Of a stretch of 64,000 nt of DNA, positions 23,984 through 35,542 are shown piece by piece. The notes under the pieces are model-generated. The model was not told where the DNA came from. It saw nothing but the letters and a program-made list of their open reading frames with translations, and searched no databases. The translations under genes were made by a program, and so were the position numbers. Numbering within the stretch: the stretch's first letter is position 1; every line of letters starts with the position of its first letter. The stretch is from contig NW_022985549.1 of NCBI RefSeq assembly GCF_010093815.1, forward strand, positions 186,001 to 250,000, written 5' to 3'. This stretch comes from Pseudovirgaria hyperparasitica. Taxonomy: Eukaryota > Ascomycota > Dothideomycetes > Acrospermales > Acrospermaceae.

Positions 23984-26871
23984 GTTTTGCAACAATCAGG
24001 ACGGTTTTTTGGGTACGGTCTCAATTTTGATGTGTGCGGGCGGCCGGGTGGGCTGTTGTCAACACAAACACAAAAAAAAGGTCGGTTCGAAAATATCAAA
24101 CGGGCATGGCACGCTATTTGAAGCTGTTCCACCGGCACGAACACCGCCTGCAGTGCAACCCTGAACCTGTCAACAGTAGGAGTAGTCCTCCTGTACAACA
24201 GGGGTCTCGTGAGGAGTAAGATACCGCCAGGACTTTGGACGATCATTGAGTGAGTGCCTCATGTCTACATATCTATTCTCATTGAGATATGATATCACAA
24301 AGTCTTACTCCGTCAGAGTAGTCTAATTGAAGAGTATCATCACTGGGAATAGGATGCTTCAAACGACTTGTTCTGGCTGCTTGCTTGTGCGGTGTTCGTC
24401 ATCTCGATGCGGTGTTCGCACGATCCGGCCGAATATGCGGGGAAGCGGCAATTGAACTATGGCCCGGTTTGTGGGGTATGCCGGATTTGGGGCTAGCCTA
24501 TCTGGGGTAGACCGTGTTTATGCCTGAGGCTGCCAGGCTGGTAAGGTAGTACTACTTCTTCCCCTTTCTCTGTTGAATTTCATGTTTCATCAGATATCTC
24601 ACGTCTCATTGTTTCGGCGGGTTCGACGATACTCGTCGACCGCGCCGTGTGGGACCAGAGCTTATCGAATAGGGTAAGCTATCATGGTTATACCGGCCGT
24701 TACAATACTCTTTTTGCGAGAGGCTGGATTGTGTTGATAGTACTACGACAAGATCATTTCTATCGTTGATACTCTGTCAACCTCGTGTCCAAAGCTACTA
24801 TATCCACCTCCTTTAGCAGGCGCAAATCCTTTCCCCAAGGATTAGCTCGACTCTTACTCTTTCGTCTGATTCTTATCATAGCTAATTATGGCCGCTTTCT
24901 CAACTGCCTTTAACGACACGTGTAGAGACACGATGAGGAACCCCTTAATTTTTCGGTATTTTCAGGGGCTTTTAGTTAAACGATGTCCTGATCTCCACAG
25001 ACGAGCTCCGCATGGAAATCCCGGTATTTTTCGACGGCATATTTGTTGTTGGAGATCAACAAGAACGCACCGAAGGCATATTCTTTCTGGACGCCAAAGA
25101 TGGTGGCGGAATCCCTTCATCGAACTCTTGGACCGAGTAGTCTAGTGTCGTCTTCACGCTACAGATACAGAATGAATTATGAGAACTGAATCTCCATTTT
25201 CACTCAATTTTCCGGCACCCGGGCTCGCAATTCTCAACCAAGAATTCTTCAATATTGAATGTCTGTCCTGCTACGGGAATCTGCAGCCGTAGTAAACAGT
25301 ACACTGGTCAACTGTCCGTTCCGGTAGAGCATGCGTTGCAAGGAATGACGTAAAAGAAGCCTGGCTCGTGGAATTGGTCAGACACTGAGATCTGCTTCTT
25401 GCTGTGAATGCAGAGCAAAGTGACTAGATCAAACTCCACAAACTGAGGGAAACCTGCCGCTACTGCAAGTACGATGTATGCAGATTAGTGAGCCGTCGAT
25501 TTACTTACTATTAAATCACACTGATTGATGGAGTTCTGGTATAGCCATTTAGTACATCCAGTATTTGAATTTATGCCCTCCTCGGAGCGAAACAATCCAG
25601 CCTATTTCGAAGGATCAGACTCGTATAGGATGGGCTTGAGAAGATACATGCATTCCTTATCATGCATCACGATCCGATGGAGGTCATGTTACATACGTTT
25701 GGCATCCATTACCATGGCCGCTACCAATTGTTCAATAGTATCCTGTAGTCGTCATCGACTTACATAGCCTAAGGTCGACTTATCCTGGGATCTTGGCTTA
25801 CCACCTTCTGCAATCTTTTGGCCAGCAAAGCTTCTTGCAAAGAATGATAGTCGTGGGAGATCAACATCACCCGAAATAAGTGCTTCTCAATTAGCTATGG
25901 TCACATCTGATCAAGAGCGAGGATTAGCGATCGTGCAGTTGGCTTGCCTACCTATGGAATAGTCAATCTTGCAAGAAGATCGGCCACGCAAGCACACATT
26001 GACAGGATATGCGCGGTGTTACGCTGAAGGGTACAGTCTGTATATGGGAATTGAAAAAGTTCTGTGTACTTTCTCAAATGGTCCGATTTGTTCGAGCTTC
26101 GCTGTTCTCAGGCTGGTGTGCTTCGAACTACGAAGTCAACCATGATATAAAGGCCACGATCATGGCTTTTCTTCAAAGGCGCAGCTGAACAATTCAGAAG
26201 CTCATGCATCCTGAATCCTCCATGCATCGCCTAAATCCCGTGATTGGGTGCGGCTGCAGCCGCAGCTACAGTTATCATGGACCTCAAGCCAGCCAGCCAC
26301 GCACACGTCCTGTGTTGGATCTTTACCCTTTTCGGTTCACCCATTGATACGGACAACTATCATGAGCGGCGGGCTGTTCGAAGCTCAGAAACAAAATAAT
26401 ATGCTCATTTCGACTCATACTTGCGATAAAATGCTCTAGTCTTTTAGCATTTAATTATATAGACATGCTGTACAGCGTCACCCTCATCTGAACGGTCTTC
26501 CTACTCGCTTCCTCAGCAGAAAAGTCACAGTAACGGTAGCATCAGTATCAGCTTTCAGTCTTAGGTCGACCCCTCCCCGATCTATAACCATGAGGCGTAT
26601 TCGATCTCGACTAACTCATCCACATGCACGAGCGGGCAGCTGGATACGGGAAGCCCGGCGGGATGACCATGCATGATAGCGCTTCAGATCCACGCTGTCC
26701 TCCTCCCATTGGTGCTAAAGATGCGAGATGTCTCGATCGCGAAGATTGGGTTATCGTGATGGAATTCTTGAAAAGCTGCGAGTCATCAAGGCTAAATACT
26801 GGTGTTAACAGTCTCACGACTCCTCAACTCTCTAGGAGGCTTCCACGCTTCGCCTCAAGAGTATTGACACT
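23984..26871. other. Gene-poor interval before the multicopper oxidase
   Basis: About 2.9 kb, generally richer in A+T. A few short open stretches exist (24888-25145, 25525-25767, 26624-26875), but none has a recognisable motif. The part next to 26871 should contain the oxidase promoter. Confidence 0.45.
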
Positions 26872-29555
26872 ATGAAGCTCAATGCAGTGTGGACGACAAT
26901 TGTTTACTACTTTGATATCTTCTCCCTTGGATCTTCGCCTGGAGATGGTCAAGCCCCTCTGCAGCAACTCGTCGAGCCTCATATCAAGCCTGCTATTGTG
27001 CGACCTCCTCATCCTCATTTCAAGCCTCTAGACGTTGAAGTCATCACCCTTGACTCCGATGAGGGTCGTGATGATAGTAAAATCTACATGCTTCAGGATG
27101 GCACACCTGTAGTGATAGCACCGAAACATGCCGACGAAGGACCCAGTCATCTCAAATGCCAATACCCAAGTCTTAAGGATAAGGGTTTCAAGAGCTGCTA
27201 CACACCACAAAGTCGAAACTGCTGGCTTCGCAATGATGCTGGTTTCGAGTATGGCATCGACACGGACTACGAAGATGAATCTGAGATTCCAACTGGCATC
27301 CTACGAAAGGTCAGTACAGTGTAACCTGCGACCATCCGCTGTTCTCATACAACGATAGTTCATTCTTGATGTTGGGGAGCAACCAATATCACCAGACCGT
27401 ATGACATTAGAGTTTGGCAAAGTATTCAATAGGACATATCCGGGCCCTTGGATTGGTAAGTTCGGCATTTCACTTTTGTAGAAGACTACTGCAAGACTTC
27501 CCGTCACGGATATACATCTTTCTCCCTGAGACAGCGTAGTGATAGTCGTTCTGCCTACAATCTTCTCTCATGTCTTGTTGTTTTTTGTAGCCAAACCCAT
27601 ACTGGTAGTCTCTAGATGGCTGATAATGATTCGATATAGAGGCTTGCTGGGGAGACACCATCGAAGTTGAGGTACGGAATGGTCTCCGCTGGAATGGTAC
27701 TTCTGTGCATTGGCATGGATTTCGCCAGCTTCGGAATAGCCATATGGATGGTGTCAATGGTATCACAGAGTGTCCCATAGCACCTGGTGATAGTTTCACG
27801 TATCGATTCAAGGCCATGCAATATGGTTCAGCGTGGTATCATTCTCATTACTCACTGCAATACGGTAAGGTCCTAGCAAAAGAACACGTCTTCTGTGAAA
27901 GCCACTAATGATCACAAACAACAGGCGATGGCATGCTAGGACCAATCACGATCTACGGCCCATCGACAGCAGACTTCGATGAAGACCAGTCCTTCCGGCC
28001 GATATTAATGACTGACTGGAATCATCGGAGTGTCTTCGAGGACTGGCCGAATCTGTTAGTCAAGGGGACTGCTCCTGAGATGACCAACATCCTTCTCAAT
28101 GGTACTGGTCAATTTGGACCTGGGAGTAAGGTCGAGGACAAGTACCAGCTCAACTTCACAGCCGGTACAACACATAAACTGATTCTCATCAACACTGCTG
28201 TGGACACAGCCTTCTCTTTCTCCATTGATCATCATAATTTCACCGTTATTGAGGCAGATTTTGTACCCATAAAGCCATACACAACAGACAATATCAAGGT
28301 CGGCATTGGTATGTATCAAAAGGGAATCACGGATCGATGAGGCTGAACATACTTAGGTCAACGCTACCACATCATTGTTAAGGGCCATGACAAGCCTTAC
28401 GAAAAAGAGCGAGCCGGCAATTATTGGATCAGAACCATTCCCCTTCGAAAGTGTAGCAAGTTTGCTTTCGGCCCGGACGAGCAGTCTGGAATCATTCGTT
28501 ATAATCCCAAAGAAAGCCGCAACACTATATCGTTCTCAGAGCCCGAGGGCGGAATCGACACAAGTTGTGCAGACGAACACAAGGACAAGCTCGTACCATG
28601 GCATGAATGGCAGGTAAAAGATCCAGTCAACATCAGTAGGTAGCCATGGTGACATGCTGTTTACATATTCTGATGTGATTAGAACCTGGTATGGACTTGG
28701 CAACTTTGCCGAACCACAAGCAGTACAAGTTCGATGTTGGTATTTCGAAGTCTAGCGGTCCGCCATATGTACCCGAGGAGGAATTGGTGAGACAAGCTAC
28801 CACATGATTCAGTAGAGCCGTCTAATTCCTGCTTCCAGAGCCGATGGGCCATGCATACCGCTCCATTCCGCATCAACTTCAGCGAGCCCACCATCCTCCA
28901 ACTCGACAAATACGACAGTATTATCGACCGCCCCTATCTCGACATCATAACAATAGACGAGGAAGAAAGCGACCAATGGATCTGGATGGTGATCACTGGT
29001 TACGCGATCCCTAGTGGCGGTGGCGAGCGGAGTTTCTTCCCTGCTGCTCACCCGATGCATCTCCACGGCCATGACTTTGCTGTCTTATTCCAGACAGATC
29101 ACCCCTGGGACGACGACGACTCCTCACCAGGTGGCAAGATTCCGGGCTGGGGCGAACGCTTCACGCCAGAGAAGATGAACTGCGACAACGAATATATCGA
29201 CTGTAACAATCCGGCTCGGCGCGATGTCATCCTACTGCCGGCGGGAGGATTCGTGATTATCGCCTTTAAGGCGGACAACCCAGGTATGTCTAAGCGTACA
29301 GTTCCATATTGAAGATATGGATGACGCTAATTTTACTCAGGGACCTGGATCTTCCACTGCCACATCGCGTTCCACGCGTCGTCTGGCCTGGCTATACAGA
29401 TCATCGAAAACAGGCACAAGATCCATGAGACCTTCGCAAAGGACGAGGCTGATATCAGAGAGCGTTGTGAGAATTGGGACGAGTGGTTCAGCAATCCCAT
29501 GAACCTGTGGGATTATCAGCATCCGAAGCACTTCCAGGATGACTCCGGCGTCTAG
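26872..29555 (+). CDS. Ascomycete laccase-like multicopper oxidase
   Basis: Eight exons: 26872-27309, 27359-27455, 27640-27864, 27925-28308, 28357-28635, 28683-28786, 28839-29283 and 29341-29555. The product is 728 residues. A short hydrophobic N-terminus could be a signal peptide. The laccase core opens with [11 protein letters not shown] and [19 protein letters not shown]. All four copper motifs are present: HWHG (about 202), [17 protein letters not shown] (about 246), [10 protein letters not shown] (about 580) and [12 protein letters not shown] (about 663). The C-terminus DDSGV fits the DSG(I/L/V) plug of ascomycete laccases. It should oxidise phenolics using O2; roles in pigment synthesis or lignin attack are possible. 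Oddities: a long acidic N-terminal extension and a 184-nt second intron. Confidence 0.93.
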
Positions 29556-30582
29556 AACGTATCAACTCTTGAGGTGTGAAGAGTCGTGTTGCGTGACTGG
29601 TAAGCATGTGCCATGCCAGTATACTATGTATGTCTTGGATGGAACAGGGCATGATTTGCCGTCATAACAGATGTGACCTGCGAAACGTAATTTCAGGAGG
29701 AATGTCAACGAGAAGAATCAGTGTACACTCCTTACTTTATTCGAGAGTCTCGTTGCGGGCGTGGGAGATAGCCAGATTGAATACTCTATGCTACAGCTTA
29801 ATCAACAAGATATATTGAACCTCGTGGAAGAAAATTAAGGGTGGCCCCTCGCCACCTCTCGTACAAAGAGCTCACCATCCAGCCATCATACCTGCTCGCA
29901 ACAAGTGCATCATGGCTATTTACAGCCAGACCAAACCCGAGACTCATAGTGATAGCGTTAAAGTCCTGGAAGTGAGCATACAGACACGCCTTTGTCCCTC
30001 AGAGGCCAGTTACCGAGGCCAGGCTATTGTTGCCACGTATGGCTTGCAGAGCTGTGAGCTGGACGAGAACGTGGCTGCAGGAATGCTCTTTTCACTCTGG
30101 AGAGAGCCAGATACGCGATTCTCCGCGTTTTGCATGCAAGTGTGATGTGTATAGTCATTCTCTGGACCAGGCTTGTGTAGCTGTAGACTTTGGATTGTGT
30201 GGAGGATGTGGTTGCTGTTGTGGCTACATAGCGAGACTACCCCTATTTATTTGCGTAGCTAGCGTTCTCAGGATATTACTACAGGAGCAAATGTAAACAC
30301 ACGTGCTTGTGGCGTTTTGTCAAGATTTGATAGTATAGGCCTGCTGAGGCTCTTTCATGGGGGTGTATACCCTTCTATATCTTTTGGTAGGTGCAAAATC
30401 CTCGAATATCTTTTCGTGCCTCAAATAAGGCTGGCAGTAATGATCACCACCGTAGACTGCTCTGCTATACCATCTAAACACTACGTCCTATCACCACTAC
30501 TCCGTATTCTTCGCTCCAGGCTAGTCTTTGCAGCTGTGAAAACCCAGCGAAGCCCGAGCACACCTTTCCGAGTAGTGAAGCC
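29556..30582. other. Convergent intergenic region
   Basis: About 1 kb between the oxidase (+) and the OGFr-domain gene (-). Short frames such as 29912-30145 have no known motif. Probably 3' UTRs and spacer. Confidence 0.45.
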
Positions 30583-31311
30583 TCATTGTGATTCGTCCTC
30601 AAGACCTTGAAGCCATCCGATTTTCTCGCCATCTGGGGCGACCCATAGAGGTTGCTCGACAGCGCGGCGCCAGTACTTCAGACTAGTATCACTAAACTTT
30701 CCGCGCTCAGCCTGTACGCTTTCCAGGGCCGCGAAGAATGCGTCAGCTTCTTTCGTGAGACCCAGTACTCGTAGACTGCGTAGTATGCGCGTGATCCGGA
30801 GATGGTTGTGGTTGAATCGCATGACCCAGTTCTGGAATCGACGCGCGGATGTCGGGGCCTTCACGATCGTGATATCCTCGTCGTTGGTGTTGGTTTTGGT
30901 GTCGGAGACGACTTCTGTCTTTTCATGCTTCTGATTGTCTGCTGTGTTATCAGGTTGCTCAGTGACTTTCGTTGTGATAGAATCATGGGGCCCAGATTCT
31001 GCCCTTGAGGCAATGTGTAGTTCGAAGCCATAGAATGCAAGCATCCTCGTGAACGCCTTTCTCATCTCCGCACGTAGCTCGGGGCGACTGCGAAACCCAT
31101 CAAAAGTGTCTCGCTCAATTGTTGGAGCGAAATAGTTGAACATGGATTCTTCCGGGAGTGGAAACAGAATCTGAACGTAGTCATGGCATGCTTCAAACCA
31201 TTGATCGCTCTGCTCCAATATATCGTCAAGATCACGGTCCTTTGTGTCCGGTGCACGAATTTCCGGGTCGTAGAACCGGATGATGAAAGACGATGTCGCA
31301 TTTGGAGCCAT
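30583..31311 (-). CDS. Opioid growth factor receptor (OGFr) conserved-domain protein
   Basis: Single exon, 242 residues from the ATG at 31311. An early segment reads FIIRFYDPEIRAPDTKDRDL. The signature EACHDYVQILFPLPEESMFN and NYFAPTIERDTF (about residues 40-72) matches the OGFr N-terminal domain, whose hallmark is HDYIQWLFP. Further on, RRFQNWVMRFNHNHLRITRI, LRSLRVLGLTKEADAFF and LKYWRRAVEQPLWV complete the domain. A disordered acidic insert lies at about 115-145. In animals the domain belongs to a nuclear-associated receptor; in fungi its function is unknown, and many species carry several paralogues. Confident of the domain, not of the role. Confidence 0.88.
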   Translation of the reverse strand: MAPNATSSFIIRFYDPEIRAPDTKDRDLDDILEQSDQWFEACHDYVQILFPLPEESMFNYFAPTIERDTFDGFRSRPELRAEMRKAFTRMLAFYGFELHIASRAESGPHDSITTKVTEQPDNTADNQKHEKTEVVSDTKTNTNDEDITIVKAPTSARRFQNWVMRFNHNHLRITRILRSLRVLGLTKEADAFFAALESVQAERGKFSDTSLKYWRRAVEQPLWVAPDGEKIGWLQGLEDESQ

Positions 31312-32239
31312 GATGTTGTCTGCACCGCTGATCCTCAATTCCTACTAGTATCCTGAGTGGCCTTCGATGGCTTTGTCTCGTGTAATGACTCCTCCTCCTC
31401 CTCTAAAAGACTCCGATTGATACTCTTCCTATCTTTTTAAAACTGCATACAGAGTACGGTAGAATTCTGAATTAAGCTGTTAACTTTCAGATCCCCGGCG
31501 TATCTGTAAGCTGGCTCTAGCCTGTTAGTAAAGATATCTAGGGAAGTACAAGACAAGGTAGAGGCCTTTTGCGTGACGAGCGCGGGGTACGATGAACAAA
31601 CCTTACGAATTTCTATGCAAATTGAGAAACGTATCATTCATATTATATTTGCTACCTCGTGACAACCCTGATGTGGTGACTGTCAATGTTTGTTGACTGC
31701 TGTCGTGTGTTTGGTAGGGTGGGATCAAATCAAGAGGATTATGAACGCGCGAGCAAGGCTGAAAAACCAATCATACCTGACTGATAGAGCGCACGTGACA
31801 CTAAGGCTCGAGATCTATGTATTCTTCAGGTGGGCACGTAGTTTTGAAGTAATGGCAAACTTCCAAGTAGCGTTTTCGAATCTCAATTCATTTCTACTTA
31901 GAAGTGGCACTGCGCTGCGTAAGAGGTATCTTGGAACGACGTCAAGTCTTTAAGGTGCGTAAGGCATCGCCCTCAAACATAGCAAACAAATCCATCATTG
32001 GTCGTAAAGGTCGTCAAGCATCGTTATACCAGCAATTACGCATATAAAGTGCGTATTGTAAAACAGGAAGCCCAAGAAGAAAGTAAAAGTTGCAGTTCGT
32101 GATCTAGAATTCGCTTCGTCCAATGTCCAACGCGTACCACATTCGCCCAATTCTCAAGACTGATGATGCAAGTCACGTCGAGCTTATGAACTCTCCAAGT
32201 AATGTTCATGCCGAATTGCGTTCTCGACTGCACCGTACA
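31312..32239. other. Intergenic region, nothing recognised
   Basis: About 930 bp between two minus-strand genes. It should contain the promoter of the OGFr-domain gene and the 3' UTR of the RNA-binding protein gene. No motif or repeat stands out. Confidence 0.45.
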
Positions 32240-33922
32240 TCAGTAGACGTCACCGGCCCATGGCACCATAGCATCTGGTCCAGCATGTGGATCGGGGATG
32301 TCATGACAATTCGGGATGTAGATGCCATAATCTGCCGCTTTGTCCATGACACGACGTATAAGATACGTCACGATGTCCTCTTCCATGCGAGCAATGTCTG
32401 CGCAGTCGATCAGGAACTTATTCTCGTCGTAACGCATAATGAAAGCTCCAAAAGGTAGAGTGTCCATGAGCGGAATCATACGACGAACTTGTTCAAGCTC
32501 CTCTGGAGAGTTGACATCAGGAGACGTCGTGGCTTGCTTGATTAGAATCGCGTAGTACTCAAGAAGCTTCTCGTTGACGCCAGGTCGGTAGGTGAGAACT
32601 TCGAACGGCCACCAATTGGCGAGACGAGGCAGAGGGTAGTTCACCTGAGTTTCGCCGTACGTGAGATCCAGAAGATGACGTTGCTGGGCAGGATTGAAGA
32701 GGGCTTCGCTGCAAGAAACAATCACGAGCTCATTGAGCAGCTGCTGGTTGAGTTTCAAGCCGAACTGACCCGAGTGCTTCGATTCCTGACAGACCTAATT
32801 AATGTTAACAAGGAAGGCAAACTTTGTAAAGCTCTTGTGTACATACCTGACGCACCAGAAGACCGACCATGTCACGGACGGTATTGAAGATATTGTCGCG
32901 CTCAGCCAAAGTTATATGGTCTGACTGGTGCCATGGAAATTTCTGCAATACTGAGATTAGGGCTTCATAAGGTCGCTGTGGCGCGTTCTTGCCGAATTGT
33001 CCCTGTAATATTGTAAGCCACTCTCTCAATGGTGAAATCTGGCCGTGCTTACCTTGCCGGGCTTTTGAGCATGCATAACGATCTGACGCAGCTCTTCAGT
33101 GTTCATGAAGCCTTCGAACGCAGACTCATGCTCGCTCGGATCCCGAACATGTGCATATTGACCAATCCATCCGCAGCACTTGGCTTTTGGAAACAATAGC
33201 GCCATCAGCTCTTCCTGTCCAACAACCTCAATCGACGTGACGCGATTACCGCACATGCGGGCTTTCCCGGTACGTCTGGAGTATCGTTCCAATGACTTGG
33301 CAACATTTTGTGCTTCCTCGTCACTTTGGAGCTCTACCAATACCTCACCGGTCTTGCCTGTGGATCGATCAAACATGATGTGGATACCGTAATAGCTTGA
33401 AGACGATGGGTAGGTGGCGATTTTAGCGTCACGCCCAAGCATAGCGACAATCTCGTTCTTGGTGACATCATATGGAGTCTGTTTAGACGTTAATTTATGA
33501 GATCAGGTGAAGTGTTCGTGATCACTTACATTGAGGATCTTGAGGACACCCGCGGTGGAGCCTGGACGGTCAAGTGAAACATCCCTAAACGGAAAGTAGT
33601 TGTCCAAGAGATCAGTTGGATCTGGGATGCCATTCTTCGTTAGATCTTCATACGCACTAGCTCGAGCATAAGGAGGGACGTCTGAAGATGCAGAATTGAA
33701 TCGTCCATGAGCCGGGTTGATGTGGACTTGATTGGCTGCTGCCACGTGGGGAGAAGGCGGGACATCACCCGGGAATTGGGGAACGGCATCGTTTCTCTGG
33801 TAACTGATCGCCGAAGGTACCTGGTTAGCGTAGTGTTCGCCGTACTGGTATTCTGTGCCATACGAAAATGCCCCATATGGAGGAGGCGGCGACTGCCGCA
33901 GCTCAGATTCCGCAAGATCCAT
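32240..33922 (-). CDS. Fungal RRM-type RNA-binding protein
   Basis: Four exons: 33922-33530, 33478-33053, 33002-32847 and 32794-32240. The introns are 50-52 nt and all lie in phase 0. The product is 509 residues. The N-terminal 110 residues are Pro/Tyr-rich and disordered. After DVSLDRPGSTAGVLKILN the first junction joins TPYDVTKNEIVAMLGRDAKI, a fungal RRM-like fold. It continues with YGIHIMFDRSTGKTGEVLVE and KARMCGNRVTSIEVVGQEEL. The C-terminal 250 residues (ALISVLQKFPWH, LANWWPFEVLTYRPGV, YGIYIPNCHDIPDP) are conserved among fungi but unnamed. It probably binds RNA through an atypical RRM; pathway unknown. The start at MDLAESEL is the first plausible ATG; a further upstream exon cannot be excluded. 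Confidence 0.85.
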
Positions 33923-34569
33923 AATTCTGGATATTACGTTCCCAGAGACCTTGGAGAAGGTTAGGACAAGAAGGAGGAGAAGAAGGAGAGGAGGAGAAGA
34001 GGGACGAGGGAGATTGTCAAGGGTGAGGTGGAGCACGTGCGAATACTTTGGTCAAGCAAATACGTGCGTTTGCTGACAGACTGTAAACAAGTGAACAGGT
34101 CGAAGCGAGGTGGGCCCACCACCTTGCTTTGGTTGCCGTGTCCGCCTCTTGTGCTGTCTGTCAGTTCTTGACTTTCACAGAAGCAGAAGAGATGTGAAAG
34201 CTACGATAATGTTTTTGACAGAGTAGCAGTCTGTGACGGCCTTATGATACAGGCAATTGGCTCTTAGTCAAACAACATAAAATGGAAGTTCAAAATTTAT
34301 TTGCGCAGGGGCAGTAGAGCATATCACAAAATCGGAGACTCTACTTACAGTCCCGTATAAAGCACAACGGTAGCAACCTGTCATTTAATTGTTCGCTATA
34401 TCGCCTTGTTTAGTTCTGCTTCTCGCAACCACGCTTGCCTTGAATCGTCCAAGCTTACTTGAGACCTAGCAATAAATTGCCATGGTCATGAAATGACATG
34501 GCATTGCATGTAGTGATGTGGCTATATCGTAATGCCAAGATTTCCGAAGCCATTCAAGGGATTGCCCGA
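33923..34569. other. Short intergenic region between two minus-strand genes
   Basis: About 650 bp. It includes the promoter of the RRM gene, where the minus strand is strongly CT-rich at 33955-34015, and the ARPC4 3' UTR. No gene is seen. Confidence 0.5.
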
Positions 34570-35280
34570 TCAGTCGAACTATTTCGTGTGAGCCATCGGC
34601 AAACAGTGTACTTTCGAAACTTACTGGTGTAAGGAAAGACTCTGCAACAAATCTTGCTCGGGCGTTCAACTACGAAGGAGTGTTATGGCTGGCTGCATAT
34701 AGACAGGGGGGATCGCAGCTTACGAAAAGTTTCATCTCCGATATCTCTTTGTCTACCTCTTCCATGAACTGAATTATGAAGTCGACAAGCTTGTGCTTCA
34801 ACATGTCTTCCGTATGGAAATTCGTGACCAAGAAGGAAATATCATACCCCTAAATGGGCGTTAGGACTCACGTAGCGTTGATGGTTTGCATTCATTGCGT
34901 ACTTTGACCGGCTTCCTCCGTAATATAAAGAAATGTTCAGCTCTCTGAGTCAAGAACCGCGTAAATTTGTGTACGAGAATATGTTCGATTTCATCGGCCT
35001 GTTTTATCTTGATGCTGATGCGGACACTGTTCACGCTAGGTTCGATGAAGACCTTCTCATTTTCATTTCGTGATACTGTCAATGGATTCAGGAGGAGTTC
35101 CGGAGAGCTAGCAGCTTCAATTTCAGGGACATTATGCCGTTCAGAGGTTTGCGATGCGAAGTTGGAGAGTGACAAGGCGGCCGTCAATGATGATCGGACG
35201 CACTGCAGGTACGGGCGGAGGCTTTGAGACTAAGCAAAGCATAAGCGTGTGTCTGAACTGTGTAGCTTCATTCTTACCAT
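34570..35280 (-). CDS. ARC19: Arp2/3 complex 20-kDa subunit (ARPC4)
   Basis: Five coding exons: 35280-35278 (the ATG alone), 35229-34903, 34849-34724, 34669-34625 and 34578-34570 (TTC GAC TGA). Introns are 48, 53, 54 and 46 nt. The spliced product is 169 residues, the exact family length. It reads [20 protein letters not shown], then [86 protein letters not shown] and FD. ARPC4 forms the core of the Arp2/3 actin nucleator with ARPC2 and drives branched actin assembly at endocytic patches. The tiny first and last exons are unusual and easily missed by gene finders. Divergent from UBP6. Confidence 0.95.
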
Positions 35281-35542
35281 ATCGTGGATGTGATTGATCA
35301 ATATAGCGCCCTGAGAATCATGTCAAACCTACGGTTATGCGGTCAATACGGTCCAGGTAGGTATGCGCACGCAACGAGCTTCGTCGTTGTTTGGCGGGGC
35401 AAGCTAAATCCGTCGACTGAGCCTTGGCAGAGACCCGCCACCAAGGATTATAGATACACTACTGTCGGCGGACTCTGGCATCAATCACTTCGCAGACTCA
35501 CTCTGACAAGCATTTTCGACGTCTCGCTTCTCTTCAAGCATT
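35281..35542. promoter_or_regulatory. Bidirectional promoter between ARPC4 and UBP6 homologues
   Basis: 262 bp separate the two start codons. Both transcripts start outwards from here and both meet an intron within the first 16 coding nucleotides. No TATA box stands out. Confidence 0.5.

Noticed and set aside
24982-25140. A 53-codon stretch that reads like protein (EIPVFFDGIFVVGDQQ)
   Set aside because: An in-frame stop lies just upstream, no exon partner was found and the length is within chance. Could be a gene relic, but there is too little to annotate.
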